Notes: generated from the letters alone by a model not told the origin. DNA of 64,000 nucleotides from Ananas comosus (GCF_001540865.1 NC_033625.1:12167783-12231782); one strand, 5' to 3'; positions 47,130 through 59,396 are shown, counted from the first letter of the stretch. Numbers and translations: made by a program.

Positions 47130-48700
47130 TATTTCGTAAGGTCGGTGATTCGACTACAAATTTAGAACTGGTTATCAATTCGAGCGATCACAAACTTACC
47201 ATGCATGCATGTTATATTTCGACTATCCTGGCTTTAACTCATTTACATCCCAGGCACCATGTGGGAGACAGTCAGGACTTCCAATGCGATCGGCGACCTC
47301 GACTTCGCATCCAAATAACCCACCACCACTATCGTGCGCTTGGAGATAAGGGCATCCAAACATGTCCTTCCCCAAATTCATAAATATTATATTGGAAAAT
47401 TTGTTTTTATTGTGTCTACAAGAAAATAATGGTACAAAAATGATCACCACTTCTCTTTCCCCCTCCATGAATTGTTGAACACATGGAGTGGGGAGTAATC
47501 ATTTAGGATTAATAATTCATTAATTCACAACTGCATTATTAGAAAAGTGATGTGTTTTGATCGGTTCTGATGAGCCCTTCCAATTCAATTCTTGGACAAA
47601 GTAATTGAACAAACTAATCAGCTTAGTGATATAATATAGAACGCTACGAGCCCAGAGTTCAAACTCCTGGTCAATTGAAAAAAAAAAAAAAATTTCTTAA
47701 TAATGTAAAAACTTGATTTAGATACTTGATTTCATCTCATCGTCCACCTGAGGTTTATATTTTGTTGCTAATGGCTAAATCGAAGGATATAAGTGCCCAA
47801 CTGTATCAACCATACCAAATCGTACCAACAAAATAAAATATCAATATGACACAATCCTTATGCCAATAGCACAGCTCAAAACTCTCTATTTTTTAAATTA
47901 GTAAGGAAATTTCTCAATAAAGTTTAAAAAATTTTCTAAGAATACAAAATAAACAGTTAGAATTTTATTGCTAAAAAAAAATAATTCTTTCATGTCATTA
48001 TATTGTCGATACATATGTATCTTTTATAACTGGCACGTATCGGCACAATCCGACACACTGTACCGACAAGTTACCGGCACGATCCTATGCTACGGCATTT
48101 AAATTTTTAGATAGGACCCACTTTCGAACTGGTGGGGCCTATATTTCAAGTAAGCTTTCATCGAGAAAGGCCGGACCATCCGAGAAGCTTCACGTTTTAT
48201 CCGATCATCTCTCCCAACATCACAAAGTGGAACTCATCTGGAGCTTTCCACATAATTGTATGTTATGTTATTAACAGAGTTAATTTTGATATCGATAAAT
48301 AAAGTTTACTGATGAAGTTGATCAAATTCAATGCCATTTTCCTTGACGAAGATGTGCATTGAAATAATGTATGTCGACTAACCTTTTAATGATGAGTGGA
48401 TAATTGCACCTCAATCATTTTAAGTAGTAAATGTCACCAAACCTCATTATTTGATCGTCCACATTAACATTTGCAGATTAATAAATTAGCATGCACAATT
48501 TGAACTAATATTTCATTTGAACAATGAAACGAATACCTTAGTATCTAAAATAATAATAATATAATATAGAATGAAATGATAGATTAACTGTACTCCTTAC
48601 ATTCAAAGTGTATGATTCCCAACAAAAATAAAAACTTGAAAATATATATATTTTTTGCTTTTTATATTTTTCTTTTCTTTATTTAAAAAAGTTATTCACC
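47130..48700. other. Unassigned intergenic stretch
   Basis: No coding signal. A 15-base A run near 47679 follows a B-box-like TTCAAACTC, too little to call a SINE. Confidence 0.4.
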
Positions 48701-48744
48701 ACTTAAGTGGAGTGGGTAACAAGTTTACCGATCCTAACAATAAG

Positions 48745-49135
48745 AAAAAGGATTAATTTAAAACAGGTCCCTATAAATATAGTGAATAGTAAATATATTT
48801 TTACAAAGTTCAACTTAATTTCATATGTTGTCCCTACAAAAGTCCTGATGTTTTCAAATATATCACTGCTGTTAGAATCCGTTATAAAAGTTTAGTTAAC
48901 CATAGATTAAATACTTAATCTTGGTTAATTTTTGATAATTTTACCCTTCTTATATTATACTATTATGGCTTTTGAAGGGATATATATTTGTGTTAACAAA
49001 ATTGAAAATATAAACGGTTCTCTAACGGTAACAAGCCAGAGAGATATATTAGAAAATATGAGAACCCTAAGAAAAAATTCCTCCTTGATGTTGCATATCA
49101 GAATATATAAATTAGTCAAAAAAATAGCAACAATA
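48745..49135. other. AT-rich MITE-like sequence
   Basis: GGTCCCTATAAATAT, TGTCCCTACAAAAGTCC and GGGATATATATTTGTG blocks resemble the phrase structure of the MITE at 43014 but ends are not clear. Confidence 0.3.
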
Positions 49136-51064
49136 CCAAACATCTATATATCCTCTATTAATCCCCTTATTAGACATCCACGTGTCATCTTTTGCTTAAT
49201 CCCTTCTCAAAATTTTGTACACGTGGCCCTCTAATGGGTCCCACCTGCAGTGTTTCATGCACACATGGGCTGGATCCTTCACAGGTTATTCACATTAACC
49301 CATTGTGGGTTCCAGCTGTAGGTGACTTTATGTGAACCCTACTCATTTCATTGGACCGATTCTTCATTCTTCCTTTATTTACTTATATTGATTTTTTTTT
49401 TTCTAAAATAACGTTTCTTCTCCCTCTAATCTCTGCTAACCACACCGCTTCGACCCTTTCTTGATTTCGATCCCTGCTACCCCCGCCGGATCCGCCGCTT
49501 CGATCCCTGCTACCCCCGTCATTTCGATCTTGTCGGTTGCTCCCTTAATGCCTGAAAAATGAGTTTGGTTCATTCTCGCTCCTTCTTTCGTCGCCTCCGT
49601 TTTGTTTTCCTGTTGCTTTGATCCCCTCTATCAGCACCTCTGCTGCTTCGATCCCGGCGATTGGTCCCCTCTGCTGATAAAAATATAGGTTCGGTTCACA
49701 TTTCCCCTTTCCCTGTTGCTTACGAAGAGTTGTTGCGCCTCAATTTTGTTTCCCTGTTGATTACGAAGAGTTGATTCATGCCGTTCCCATTACATGTTGG
49801 AGCCTATATAATGAACAATCTATCATCCCCCACCTCCCATGCTGCCACTGTCATCTATTCCTATAAGAGGACTCGGCATCGCTGGCTACATGCACCTGTG
49901 GATCTGATTCATCTGCTTCCACTGATTTTTTTTTTCATTTGAGCCCTATTCTTTTATTCATTTTATATTATTGCTAATTTTTTTTCCTACTTTGTGCATC
50001 GACACTTCTAACATTTTTTTTTTTCTTTTTTCTCTTTGCAGTTTGTTTTGTTTTATTGCCGCTTGGGATCGTTCAGTTTTAAAACGGTATGCTCTCTTTA
50101 ACAGATCTCTTTTGCAACAACATAAGTAGCGACTAATCTTTATAATTAAGTATGAAAAGAACTGATTTAGGGTGAGTTTTTATTACTTGGTAACCAATAT
50201 ACAACTACCATATCTCAGACCTGTGATTAATTTGAAACAAGTTAAAATTAGTCAATTAACTTCCGATCCAAAACTATGTTCAGGTAAATAAGTATGAAAA
50301 CGCATCTGGTTGAGTTTGAACTCGGTCAAGCTGGCTATAAATCAAAATTTTTAACTAAGTGAAGAAGCTCTGTTCTAAAAACTAAACTGCAATTAACGAG
50401 AGAGGTTGCCCGACGTAGTTGATGAGCATTTTGAACTTGCTCCTGCCCTGAGAGGCGAGCTCCAAATGCATCTCCATAGTCATGACGTCTGCGTTCTGTC
50501 ATAGCTTTCCGATCGACAAGGTGCACTGCTCCTCGAGCTCCCTGACTATCGTCGCTGCCCTCACCCACCACCCCAGCTATGCATGCGGTGCCACACCACC
50601 ACCTCTGCCACTGCACACCGGGGGAAAAAAGAGAGAAAATTATATACTATATACTTGAAATGGTTGTTGTTCTTATTATTATGGTGTAACTTTTGTTTTG
50701 CGAGGAATGAAAAAAATGGCATGCTACTTGTAAGGTACCGGACTTCTAAAACTATTAAGTTACGGTTTACATTCGATTGGAGAGCCATTTGAATGGTCCC
50801 GGTGAAGTTTGATGAGGTTCGGGAGCTATCGGGTGTTTCGGTGCGCGTAGGCGCTAAAACGGACCCGAAAGGCTAACTTGGGCCGTGAGCTAAATCCGGA
50901 ATTAGCGAGGTTGGAAAGATGATGAAAACATGTTTGAAAACATGTTTGGAGAGTCTCGGTTCGATTTGAGACGAATCGGAGGTCAAACGAACGAAAACGG
51001 GCGAAAACGGAGCGAAAACGGACGAAGCTGAAAATTGGCTAAGTCTGGGCTGGAGGTCTCTCTG

Positions 51065-51130
51065 GGACCGGTCCCAGGTAGAGAGACCGGTCTCTGAGAG
51101 ACCGGTCCCTCATGTAGAGACCGGTCCCCG
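51065..51130 (+). repeat. GACCGGTC palindrome array in L8
   Basis: Four copies of GACCGGTC in 66 bp, with outer arms extending the symmetry: GGGACCGGTCCC, AGAGACCGGTCTCT. Confidence 0.95.
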
Positions 51131-51290
51131 AACCCCGAAAATGCCCAGTTCGGGCTGTTGCAAGAGAAGCTTTGTTGAGGGGTTTTTATGCAATTGTTGC
51201 ATGGGTTAAGTGTATAGAGAGGAGTAGAACACCTCTCTCTCTCTTTCCCTCACCGTTTCACCACCTCTCTCTCTCTCTAAACGAAATAGA

Positions 51291-51345
51291 AGAAAAGAAG
51301 AAGAAGAAGAAGAAGAAGAAGAAGAAGAAGAAGAAGAAGAAGAGG
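51291..51345 (+). repeat. (GAA)n microsatellite
   Basis: About 16 AAG units. The Lys-rich ORF across it is an artefact. Confidence 0.95.
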
Positions 51346-52239
51346 ATGAGCTTTCCATCTTCTTCATTCCTTCCTTGTGCTTGGAGAGGCTTTAGGAGGT
51401 AAGCTTCTTTGAAGCTCTTTAATGGTGATTTCTTAGGGTTTGGTTAATACACTCTAAGAATGGTTTAGATAGAATCCTAGCATGCTTATGAGTAGATTAA
51501 TGCATGAATCTAGGGATTTATTTGGGGTATTTTGCCGTAGTCGCAAACTAGGGCTCAAAAATGGGATTTTTGTAAATAGATGGGTTTGATCTCATTTAAC
51601 CCTCTGTTAACCTAATTGGGGGTATAACGAACGCGTTGGTGCGCTCGGTTCGACAATCCGACGAGCGTACGTGAAGTTATTAACGAAACAGTCCGTTTTG
51701 GTACAGATAGCCGCAGCACGCGAGATAAGCCTCCAAAAATCATGAAAGCGGATCGGGAGCATCGTGGTGTCGTGGAATAAACTCCAGAATAGACGGATCG
51801 CGGATTGGTGGCCGTTCGGGTGGTCGCGCAAGAGTTCGAGCCGAACCGGGTCACGGGTGCCGCGGGAGGCCGATTGCAAGTGTCGACGAGCAATCGGAAC
51901 GCGAGTTAAGGTGGGTTGTGTTTACCGAAGCGACTAGGTCGCCCTTTATGTCTAAGATGATTAAGAATCCACGTTGATGCATATGAATGTAAATGAGGCA
52001 TATAGATGATGCATATAAATGTAAATAATGCATGTTAATAATATGATGCAAATGCTAAGTAGATCCATGTAAAATGATATGATATAGAATACATGCTAGT
52101 GATAATGCAAGTGATATGTATGTGTGCATTGGAATGTATGCTAGGTGCATGTAACATCATGTGAGCATGTTAGATAAGATGCATGTGCATATGGACTCGA
52201 TATGACAAATAGGATATCAAGTAGATCGAGTGGCATTAA

Positions 52240-52510
52240 CCTAGTGTTAATAAACATAGGTCGAACATAGATGACATTGAACCTAGTGTTGTTGAACCTA
52301 GGATAAATAACGAGTGGCATCTAACCTAGTGTTAAAGAACATAGGTTGAGTATGAACCTAGAGTCGGGATCTAGGTGTGTGGCATCTAACCTAGTGTTAA
52401 AGAACATAGGTTGAGAACTGAACCTAGAGTTAAGGTAAACCTAGGTTGTGAAATTGAGGCATTAGACCTAGAGTCAGTTGGACCTAGGGTGGAAAGTGCA
52501 TTGGACCTAG
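52240..52510 (+). repeat. AACCTAG-rich imperfect repeats in L8
   Basis: About 15 occurrences of ACCTAG(A/G/T) in units such as GGCATCTAACCTAGTGTTAAAGAACATAGGTTGAG, with periods of about 30 and 70 bp. Confidence 0.7.
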
Positions 52511-54399
52511 ATAGGTCAATAGTATAGGGTTGGATATGGACCCTTGACTTGTGAAGTCGATTCCGGAATCCCAGTACTTGTGAACTCAATAGTTCTTGGA
52601 CCGCGGGTGTATGCGGCGATGTTCCTCTCCCACCGGAAAGAACTTTGAGGATTATGACTAAGCAAGAACAAAGAGCGCTAGGGTGGATGCGGTATATTCC
52701 TCTCCCTATCGGGGATCTCGGCTATGGGTGTACGCGGCTATGTTTCCTCTCCCACTGGCGGATCCCTGACCACGGTGCACGGACCTTCGGGCGGACCGTT
52801 GGGCGATGTGGTTCTTGGCTTGCAGGCTGAGGTGCATGCGACAGGATCCTTCACCTCGAGCCGGGCAGAGCGCGGATTATCCGCTGTTGATTGACTCGAG
52901 GCCGAGTCGGGTGGCTAGCTGGAATAAGGTAGATAGAACCTTGAGGGCTAGTGGTAAATGTGATAACCTAAGGTAGTGGAAACCTTAGAGTTGGATGACA
53001 TGAGCTAAGATTAGCGAGATTGATTGTAGAATCAATAATTCTACTAGTTGTTGCATATATTCCTGTTGCATATAGCATGACATCATTGCAGTTGTGAGGC
53101 AAAGCAAGGTAAAGTTAGTTGCATGTTTATGATATACATATCTATCTGTTTATTGGACTAACTTGTATTTGCCTCCCTTGGACCTGTTGGTCGAGCTCCT
53201 CCCTTGGGTGGCCGTACCCACTGGGAACCATGGAGTTGGTTCTCACCCCACGTTGTTTTGGGGTTTTACAGGTTCGCACGTGAGCGGCGCGGCGGCGCGA
53301 GGCAAGGGCGTAGCTCCATAGATAGCGCCCTACCCCCAGAGACCAGAGCTAGCAGTACCCCGTCGGCGTAGCTTAGGGGTATAGAAAATGAAAGGAATAA
53401 AATGTATTAAACTTGTAATAGCTTAGATTGTATTTGGAAGTTGAATGTAATATATAAAGTGTGATGTAAGTAAATGAATCTAATGTGAATGTTGTAATAA
53501 TATAGGATGTGTTTATGTTGATTGATACCTTCCTGATGCAATTCTGTTTGCTGAGTACTGTTCCTGGTTGGAACCATTGTAATGTACATTGTTTGGATTG
53601 CGACGCCTAGAACGTACAGGGGAGACTCTGTCCGCGTACAGGGGAAACCCCGGTCCGTTCGGCGGTCTGTCGGCGTGCCCGAACCGGACCAAATTGGGAG
53701 CGGTCTCGGGGCGTGACACTACTCTTCCTATTACTTTTTACTTCCAAATTTTTTGTGAGCTCATTATTATTTTTGATATTTGGGAGATTTTCAAAATGTT
53801 ATGCTACAAAGAAAAGATTTTGCTACAACAATATCTGTCTGCCGCATCGCGCGGGTTATTATACTATAAAACTATGAATCCTCATATCTTTCAAGCTGAC
53901 ATGGTCCAACCTCCTTAATTTGGGGGTGGGTCCCATCAATTTTTTATTTTTTAAAATTAATTGAATTTTCTCTTTTATTTTTTTTCTTTCCTATGGATAG
54001 ATTATCATTTCTCTAATTTGGGAATATAGCCCCATTACCCTTAAATTAAAAGTGCGGGTCCCACCAATTTTTTTTATTTTTCTAAAATTAATTAGATGTT
54101 GAAAGGTTGGATAAAAATTTAAAAAGTTGGGAATATGAAAAGTCGTATATTTTAATAGAAGAAAATGAAAAGTCATTTTAGAATATAAAAGGTCAATTTA
54201 GAATTTATATAAAGGGTTGTACTCATACTCATTTTTGATGAATAAGAAATGATATATACTAAATACTATTTATTTTGTCTCAAGAAAATTGATCGCATCT
54301 GCCTATAACGATTAACTATATTTGAAAGGTTCTTTTTTTATTTGAATTTGATACTTTATTTGTTTACTCAGATTTTTCTACCATATAGTATATTTTAAA

Positions 54400-54536
54400 T
54401 CGCCCATTATTCTAGAAACTTCAAATTGCGCTAGATCAAAGTTACGCAGCCGATCCGATTCAGAAATTTCCATCATCGAAAACGGCTCAGAAGCGATGGA
54501 GGCTCGTGCTCCTGAGAGCCACAGAGTCCTACTCCA
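54400..54536. mobile_element. Truncated M3-family MITE right end
   Basis: CTAGAAACTTCAAATTGCGCTAGATCAA...TCATCGAAAACGGCTC...GGAGGCTCGTGCTCCTGAGAG, the inverse of M3. The left end is missing. Followed by (TA)n. Confidence 0.65.
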
Positions 54537-54602
54537 TATATATATATGTATATATGATCTATATACATATATCTATACTATATATATATATATGAAATAT
54601 AA

Positions 54603-54833
54603 GGCTGAATACTATAATTAGTGAACGCTTCTTTTTTTTGTTGCCTACCAAAGTTTTTAACTGATGAAATGTAGGGTAGGATGATTTAGTCGGTTAAGAG
54701 GGGAGTGCTGGGTGAGTGGTCCCTACTGGTTATTATATTATTTAATCTTTAAATGGTTAGAAAATAATTGAAAAGTAGTGATCCAAAGGCTAAAAATCAG
54801 GCAACAAGAATTTTGCTACTAATAGTACCAGCC
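54603..54833. mobile_element. MITE M5
   Basis: Left GCTGAATACTATAATTAGTG with GTTGCCTACC and right GGCAACAAGAATTTTGCTAC..TAGTACCAGCC are imperfect inverted repeats. Interior phrase GATGAAATGTAGGGTAGGATGA matches M2's. Confidence 0.5.
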
Positions 54834-54839
54834 ACATCT

Positions 54840-55930
54840 ATAATATTTATATTATATTATATATTATTTATTTATAATAAATATATTTTCTGAAAGGTCA
54901 ATAAATAGATAAGATAATAGTGAGACATATAAACTGTATTTTGGACACTATGGCAAATATCATGATCTGTTTGATCATCGTCATTTGCACAGCCTGATGC
55001 ATGTTTGAGTTTGACAGTGATCTACTCGGTTTGTGGTAGCACCCGCCTGTATGTGCCATCCGGAGGTTGGGCTATAAGATATTATTATTTGCCATGGGAC
55101 CAGCAGTTGCTGGTGGGTTTAGCAACCACAATTAGTGGTGTGCTGAAGGGCGGCATGATAGACCTGAGTGGTTGAGTCGATCATATGATTGGTAATTATT
55201 TAGTATTTTTATTTAGTCTCTAATAAACATGCAACGTAATTTACAATTTCAGCTGCTATGAGGCATGATAGTAGAGTTATTTTCGACAATTATTCTTTAG
55301 ATTAGTATATGTTCTTTCATATTGCTCAGTTTTACTATTTTGCCTCTTATGGAACCTAGTGGTGGTAGATGTCAGTGCTGACGATTGTACCACCGGGGAA
55401 CTATTGATTATGTATTTCATTACGCTTTTATTTAATATTTTATTTCGAACTTTCAGAACCACGACTTCGCATATAAGCGATGTGGATACTATTGCATTCC
55501 TACCCTTTGTATGTGTGTGTAGTTGGCCTATTAGTAGAAGCCTGTATAGTATTTTGATACTTGGAGTTGAGTGGAGGCGGTCAAAATGTTGCTCCATTTG
55601 AAGATTGGTGTGGTAATGATGTAAATCGTTATAGTGTGCTTAGCATATAGTTTTATTTTTCTCTAAACCTATTATTGTTTAGTTTAGTAATTTGTTGAAC
55701 GATTTTTGACGGCTTTCGTATGTATAAGGTGTATTATTGTGAATTGCGGCGGGCTGTTGACGTAACCGGGTTTCGCTGTAATCCGGGATTGATAATTTGA
55801 TTTTTAGAAAGTTTTTATTTAATACGTTTAATGGTATGGATCATCATTGGGCTGCTAGGTCATCGAAAACGGATTTATAGTTACGGCGACATCGTACCAA
55901 GAGTATAGTAGCCGGACTCTATTATATATA
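54840..55930. other. Unassigned stretch, weak LTR-like motifs
   Basis: No gene. Around 55020-55130 occur GTAGCACCCG and CAGCAGTTGCTGGTGGG, faintly like the long LTR core, but no ends were found. Confidence 0.3.
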
Positions 55931-55935
55931 TAGTA

Positions 55936-56450
55936 TAGGCAGGCTGTGGTACTCTCAGGAGCCGGGGCTCTTGTGCTCCTGAGTGTTTTCCGTGATGTGA
56001 GTTTCGATATTGACGATCGGCTACATTAGACTTGATCTAGCGTCTATTTGAAAGTTTCTAGAAAATAATTTTGCAATTTTTCGATATTCATTTTACTACA
56101 ATCGAAAGGATTCAAAATGCAATATTTTTAAACGGACTTGAAAATAAATCAGTAACATGGTGATAAACAATAAAATTTTCGATCAGGAATATTAATTTGT
56201 TGTAGATGTATATATAATATAATTTTGTGATCAAAATTTCATCTGATTTGTACTCTAGCTTCGTTAAACTTGGGAAAACACAGATATAAACATTTTAAAA
56301 TTATGGATTTTGAATCCTTTCGATCACTAGCGTAAATGATAATCAAAAAATCCAAAAATTATCAAGATCTAACGGAGCGTTAGTCGATTAAGAAAAATTC
56401 CATCATCGAAAACGCTCTCTGTGCCTCTAGAGCACAGCAGCCTGCTCTGG
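55936..56450. mobile_element. Full-length M3-family MITE (about 515 bp)
   Basis: The left terminus GGCAGGCTGTGGTACTCTCAGGAGC and right terminus GAGCACAGCAGCCTGCTCTGG are inverted. The inverted similarity continues for about 200 bp (GACTTGATCTAGCG, AGAAAATAATTTTG, TCGAAAGGATTCAAAAT and their complements), so the whole element is a long foldback. (TA)n flanks. Confidence 0.7.
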
Positions 56451-57390
56451 ATATTTAATTTTAACGGGCACTGACAATAAATCCTATAAAGTTGTGATAT
56501 AGCACTAAATTTTTGATTAGAAACATATTAATCTTGTTGTCGATAGTATAAAAGATTTTGTAATCAAATTTATCTGATTTGATACTCTACTGTTAATTGA
56601 AACAAGCAGATATCACCATTAAAAATTTTATTGGATTTATGAATCTTTTCTCACTTGCGTAAATGATATCAAAATCACAAAATTACAAGCTTAACGGAGC
56701 GATGGTCGATCGAAAATTTCCTTATCGAAACGGTCAGGCAGCACGAGCCTCTAGCTCGTGAGGCCACGCAGCCTCAAAGCGATAATCACTATTAAATATG
56801 GATTTAATCCTTTCCGTCATAGGTAGATGATATCAAAATCGAAAAATATCCAAGCTTAAGGAGCGCGAATCGTCGATTTGAAATTTCATCATTTGAAAAC
56901 GGCTGAAGAGACGGAGGCTCCGTTGCTCCTAGAGACAGGCGAGCTGCTTATAAGTGTTTTGTGAATTTTTTGTATTATTTATCTAAGTGATCGAAAGGAT
57001 TCAAAAATTCAAATTTTTATAGTTGTACTTGCCGTTCTACAAGTTTAACGGTGTAGAGATTCAGAAATCAGATGAATTTTGATACAAAATTACTTTGATA
57101 ACTAATTACAACAGATTATATTTTCTGATCGAAATGTTAGTGCACTATATCACCTTTTTTAGGATTTTTATTTACGTTTAATAATTATTTGTTTTGAATT
57201 TTTTCGATTGCCTAGGTAACATGCCTATTGAAAATCGTAAAATATTTTCTCGAAACTTCATAACGCTAGATCAAGATCTACGGAGACGATCTCGATTCGA
57301 AATTCATCATCGAAACAGGCTCAGGGCATGGAGGCTCCATCCTTCCTGAGAGACAAGCATGGAGGCCTCGTGGCTCTGAGGCACCGCTAT
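56451..57390. mobile_element. Cluster of truncated M3-family copies
   Basis: At least three partial right halves, ending near 56775, 56950 and 57390. Each has TTTCGATC/TAACGGAG.../ATCATCGAAA blocks and an AGGAGC-type terminal hairpin. Many one-base length differences suggest unpolished sequence. Confidence 0.65.
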
Positions 57391-57930
57391 GAGTTCAGCT
57401 AGAATTCTATCGGATAGCGAAATGGAGTTCCGGTTGACACCATTGTTTTCGATGATAGGAGCCTCAATAATCGACGATCGACACCATTGAAATATTATGC
57501 CATTTTGAAATTGTTGTAGAAATCTATTTCATATTCTTTTCGGGCTCATTTACCTAATATGAGGCGTTTCAAATTTGAATTTTAAAGGTCGATATGAGGT
57601 GTTTCTCGTTTACGCGCCGTAAGAAATATCCAAATAATTGAATTTTGTTTAGAAATTTTTAACTATTTGAAAACAGATATTACTCTTGATCTTTGATTCA
57701 AGACTCCTATCTTTATTTTTTAAGAATTTTTATTTTTTAGCCGGTCATTTTTGTTTCCACTCGATGGATATGGGCGAAATATCGGAAATATGTGAATTTG
57801 ATTTCTAACATTCAAGTAGTATAGATCATGTTCAATACGGTGAGATCGTTTGATTTGGAAGCGTCAACCATCGAAAACAATATGGGTGGCACGAGAGTCG
57901 TTTGCTTTAGATAGTATTCTGACTCAACTC
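57391..57930. mobile_element. MITE M7 (540 bp)
   Basis: Ends GAGTTCAGCTAGAATTCTAT and the complement of GAGTTGAGTCAGAATACTAT match at 16 of 20 bases and are close to the M2 terminus (GTTGAGCTAGAATACTCT), linking M2 and M7 to one group. Followed by (TA)n. Confidence 0.6.
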
Positions 57931-58199
57931 TTATATATAATATATATATATTATTATATTAATAGAGTGAGCAATCATGACTATTGGAAACAAGTAGTTG
58001 AGTGCTTTCGATTTTTAGGCTTTGGAAAAGATTCTACGCTGGAATGATGCGTCTCTTAGAGAGATCGGTGGCGTATTCCTAGGGTTGAGTGTCTATTTTG
58101 TTAATAATATTAATCAATGTTTAGAATGATCAATGGAGTTTGATCTAAGGGCTATAAAAAATCGAAAAATCACCAACTACTGTATCTTTCATAGATAGT

Positions 58200-58790
58200 A
58201 GTTAATATATATATATATATATATGTTATCAAACTTTTATTATTTAATTTCTTTTGATGTAAATACATATAAAGCCCATGAAAATGCATTTATTGATATA
58301 CAAGTTTCAATTTAGATTAAATATAAGTCGGTCAACCTCATAATTTATTTTTATATAATTTTTTCTAATAGTTTAACTTGTTCATCTGAACTAATTTGCG
58401 TTCCGGCTTCGTTTGTATCTTTTAACAAGTTATTCATGTTCAAATCCTAAAACATGATTCCCGCTATTGCAAATGCACCTATTTGTAGTCATAGCTGTTT
58501 ATTTAAAATTTTTTATTTTTAATTTTAAATGGGAAATACGATGGATGGCAAAGTCAATCATTCTATAATCTGAGAGAAATTTTAATTTTCACTAGAAATA
58601 ATAGGAAAATTATAGCTTGTTCATTGAAAATAATTTGACAAAAAGTCAAAGCAAAAGCTTTTTAAAAAGGACATTCGAAACTATCTAGCATTTTTAAGAT
58701 TTTATTTTAATTAGGACTAGATTTTCAATCCTATTGTGGCCCTCAAGTGTGATTACTATTCTATGTCTAGGTTATAGGTTGACAATTCAT
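58200..58790. other. Unassigned intergenic stretch
   Basis: (TA)n at 58206-58224, then AT-rich DNA without genes. Confidence 0.4.
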
Positions 58791-59396
58791 AAACTAGTGT
58801 ATGTGCCCGCGCGTGCCGGGATGTAGTATATTATTATTTTAAATTTTAATTTAATTTTAGATCCTTATTTTTTTTATAAGTTATTTTGTAGAGATGTATA
58901 AACAATTGGGACTATAAAAGTATTTAGTAATTTAAAGTTATATGAAAAGTATTGAAAGATTTTTCTTTAATCTTTATTTTACATTTGAAACATCTAAGGT
59001 TATCAAACCGCTTTATTTTGACAATTTTATAGATATTTAATATAGTAGGGAGGGTAGATTTATTTAGTAATAATGAGAAAATATATTTAGCAACAAATCA
59101 AATATCATTATTGCTGCTATGTATGGATATTAGGTTGCCATAATATGAATTATTTTCAAAAATTCTAACACCCAATATAAATAAATTTCATCAAATTGCT
59201 TCAAACATCAAATCATATTTATACAATAAGGATTATAATGTAACAAATCAAATAATTATATAATGGAATCATGTGAATGCGACAATTAAACATAAAATTT
59301 ATATAATAACCAAGATACTAAAATAAATATATAAAAAAAAAATATAAATTACTATAAAAACTCTTAAATTGGATAATCGTAATCCGTATTTAATAT

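Larger units (their letters stand above)
50729..53718 (+). mobile_element. Long solo LTR L8 (2990 bp)
   Basis: Starts TGTAAGGTACCGG and ends GGTCTCGGGGCGTGACA. Perfect duplication CTACT at 50724-50728 and 53719-53723. GACCGGTC palindromes at 51065-51130, (GAA)n at 51291-51345, a CCTAG-rich repeat at 52240-52510, and the core GTACCCACTGGGAACC...GTTCTCACCCC at 53213-53250. No coding domains. Confidence 0.9.
49143..53867 (+). mobile_element. Helitron H3 containing L8
   Basis: The 5' end A|TCTATATATCCTCTATTAATC is almost the same as that of H1 and is followed by CCACGTGTCATC. A leader with repeated CTTCGATCCC (49440-49700) also matches H1. The 3' end is TGCCGCATCGCGCGGG, a strong hairpin, then CTAT at about 53864-53867 where CTAG is expected. 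Without L8 the element is about 1.7 kb. No Rep/helicase. Confidence 0.55.

Noticed and set aside
51172..51402. ORF with poly-Lys
   Set aside because: Produced by (GAA)n inside LTR L8.
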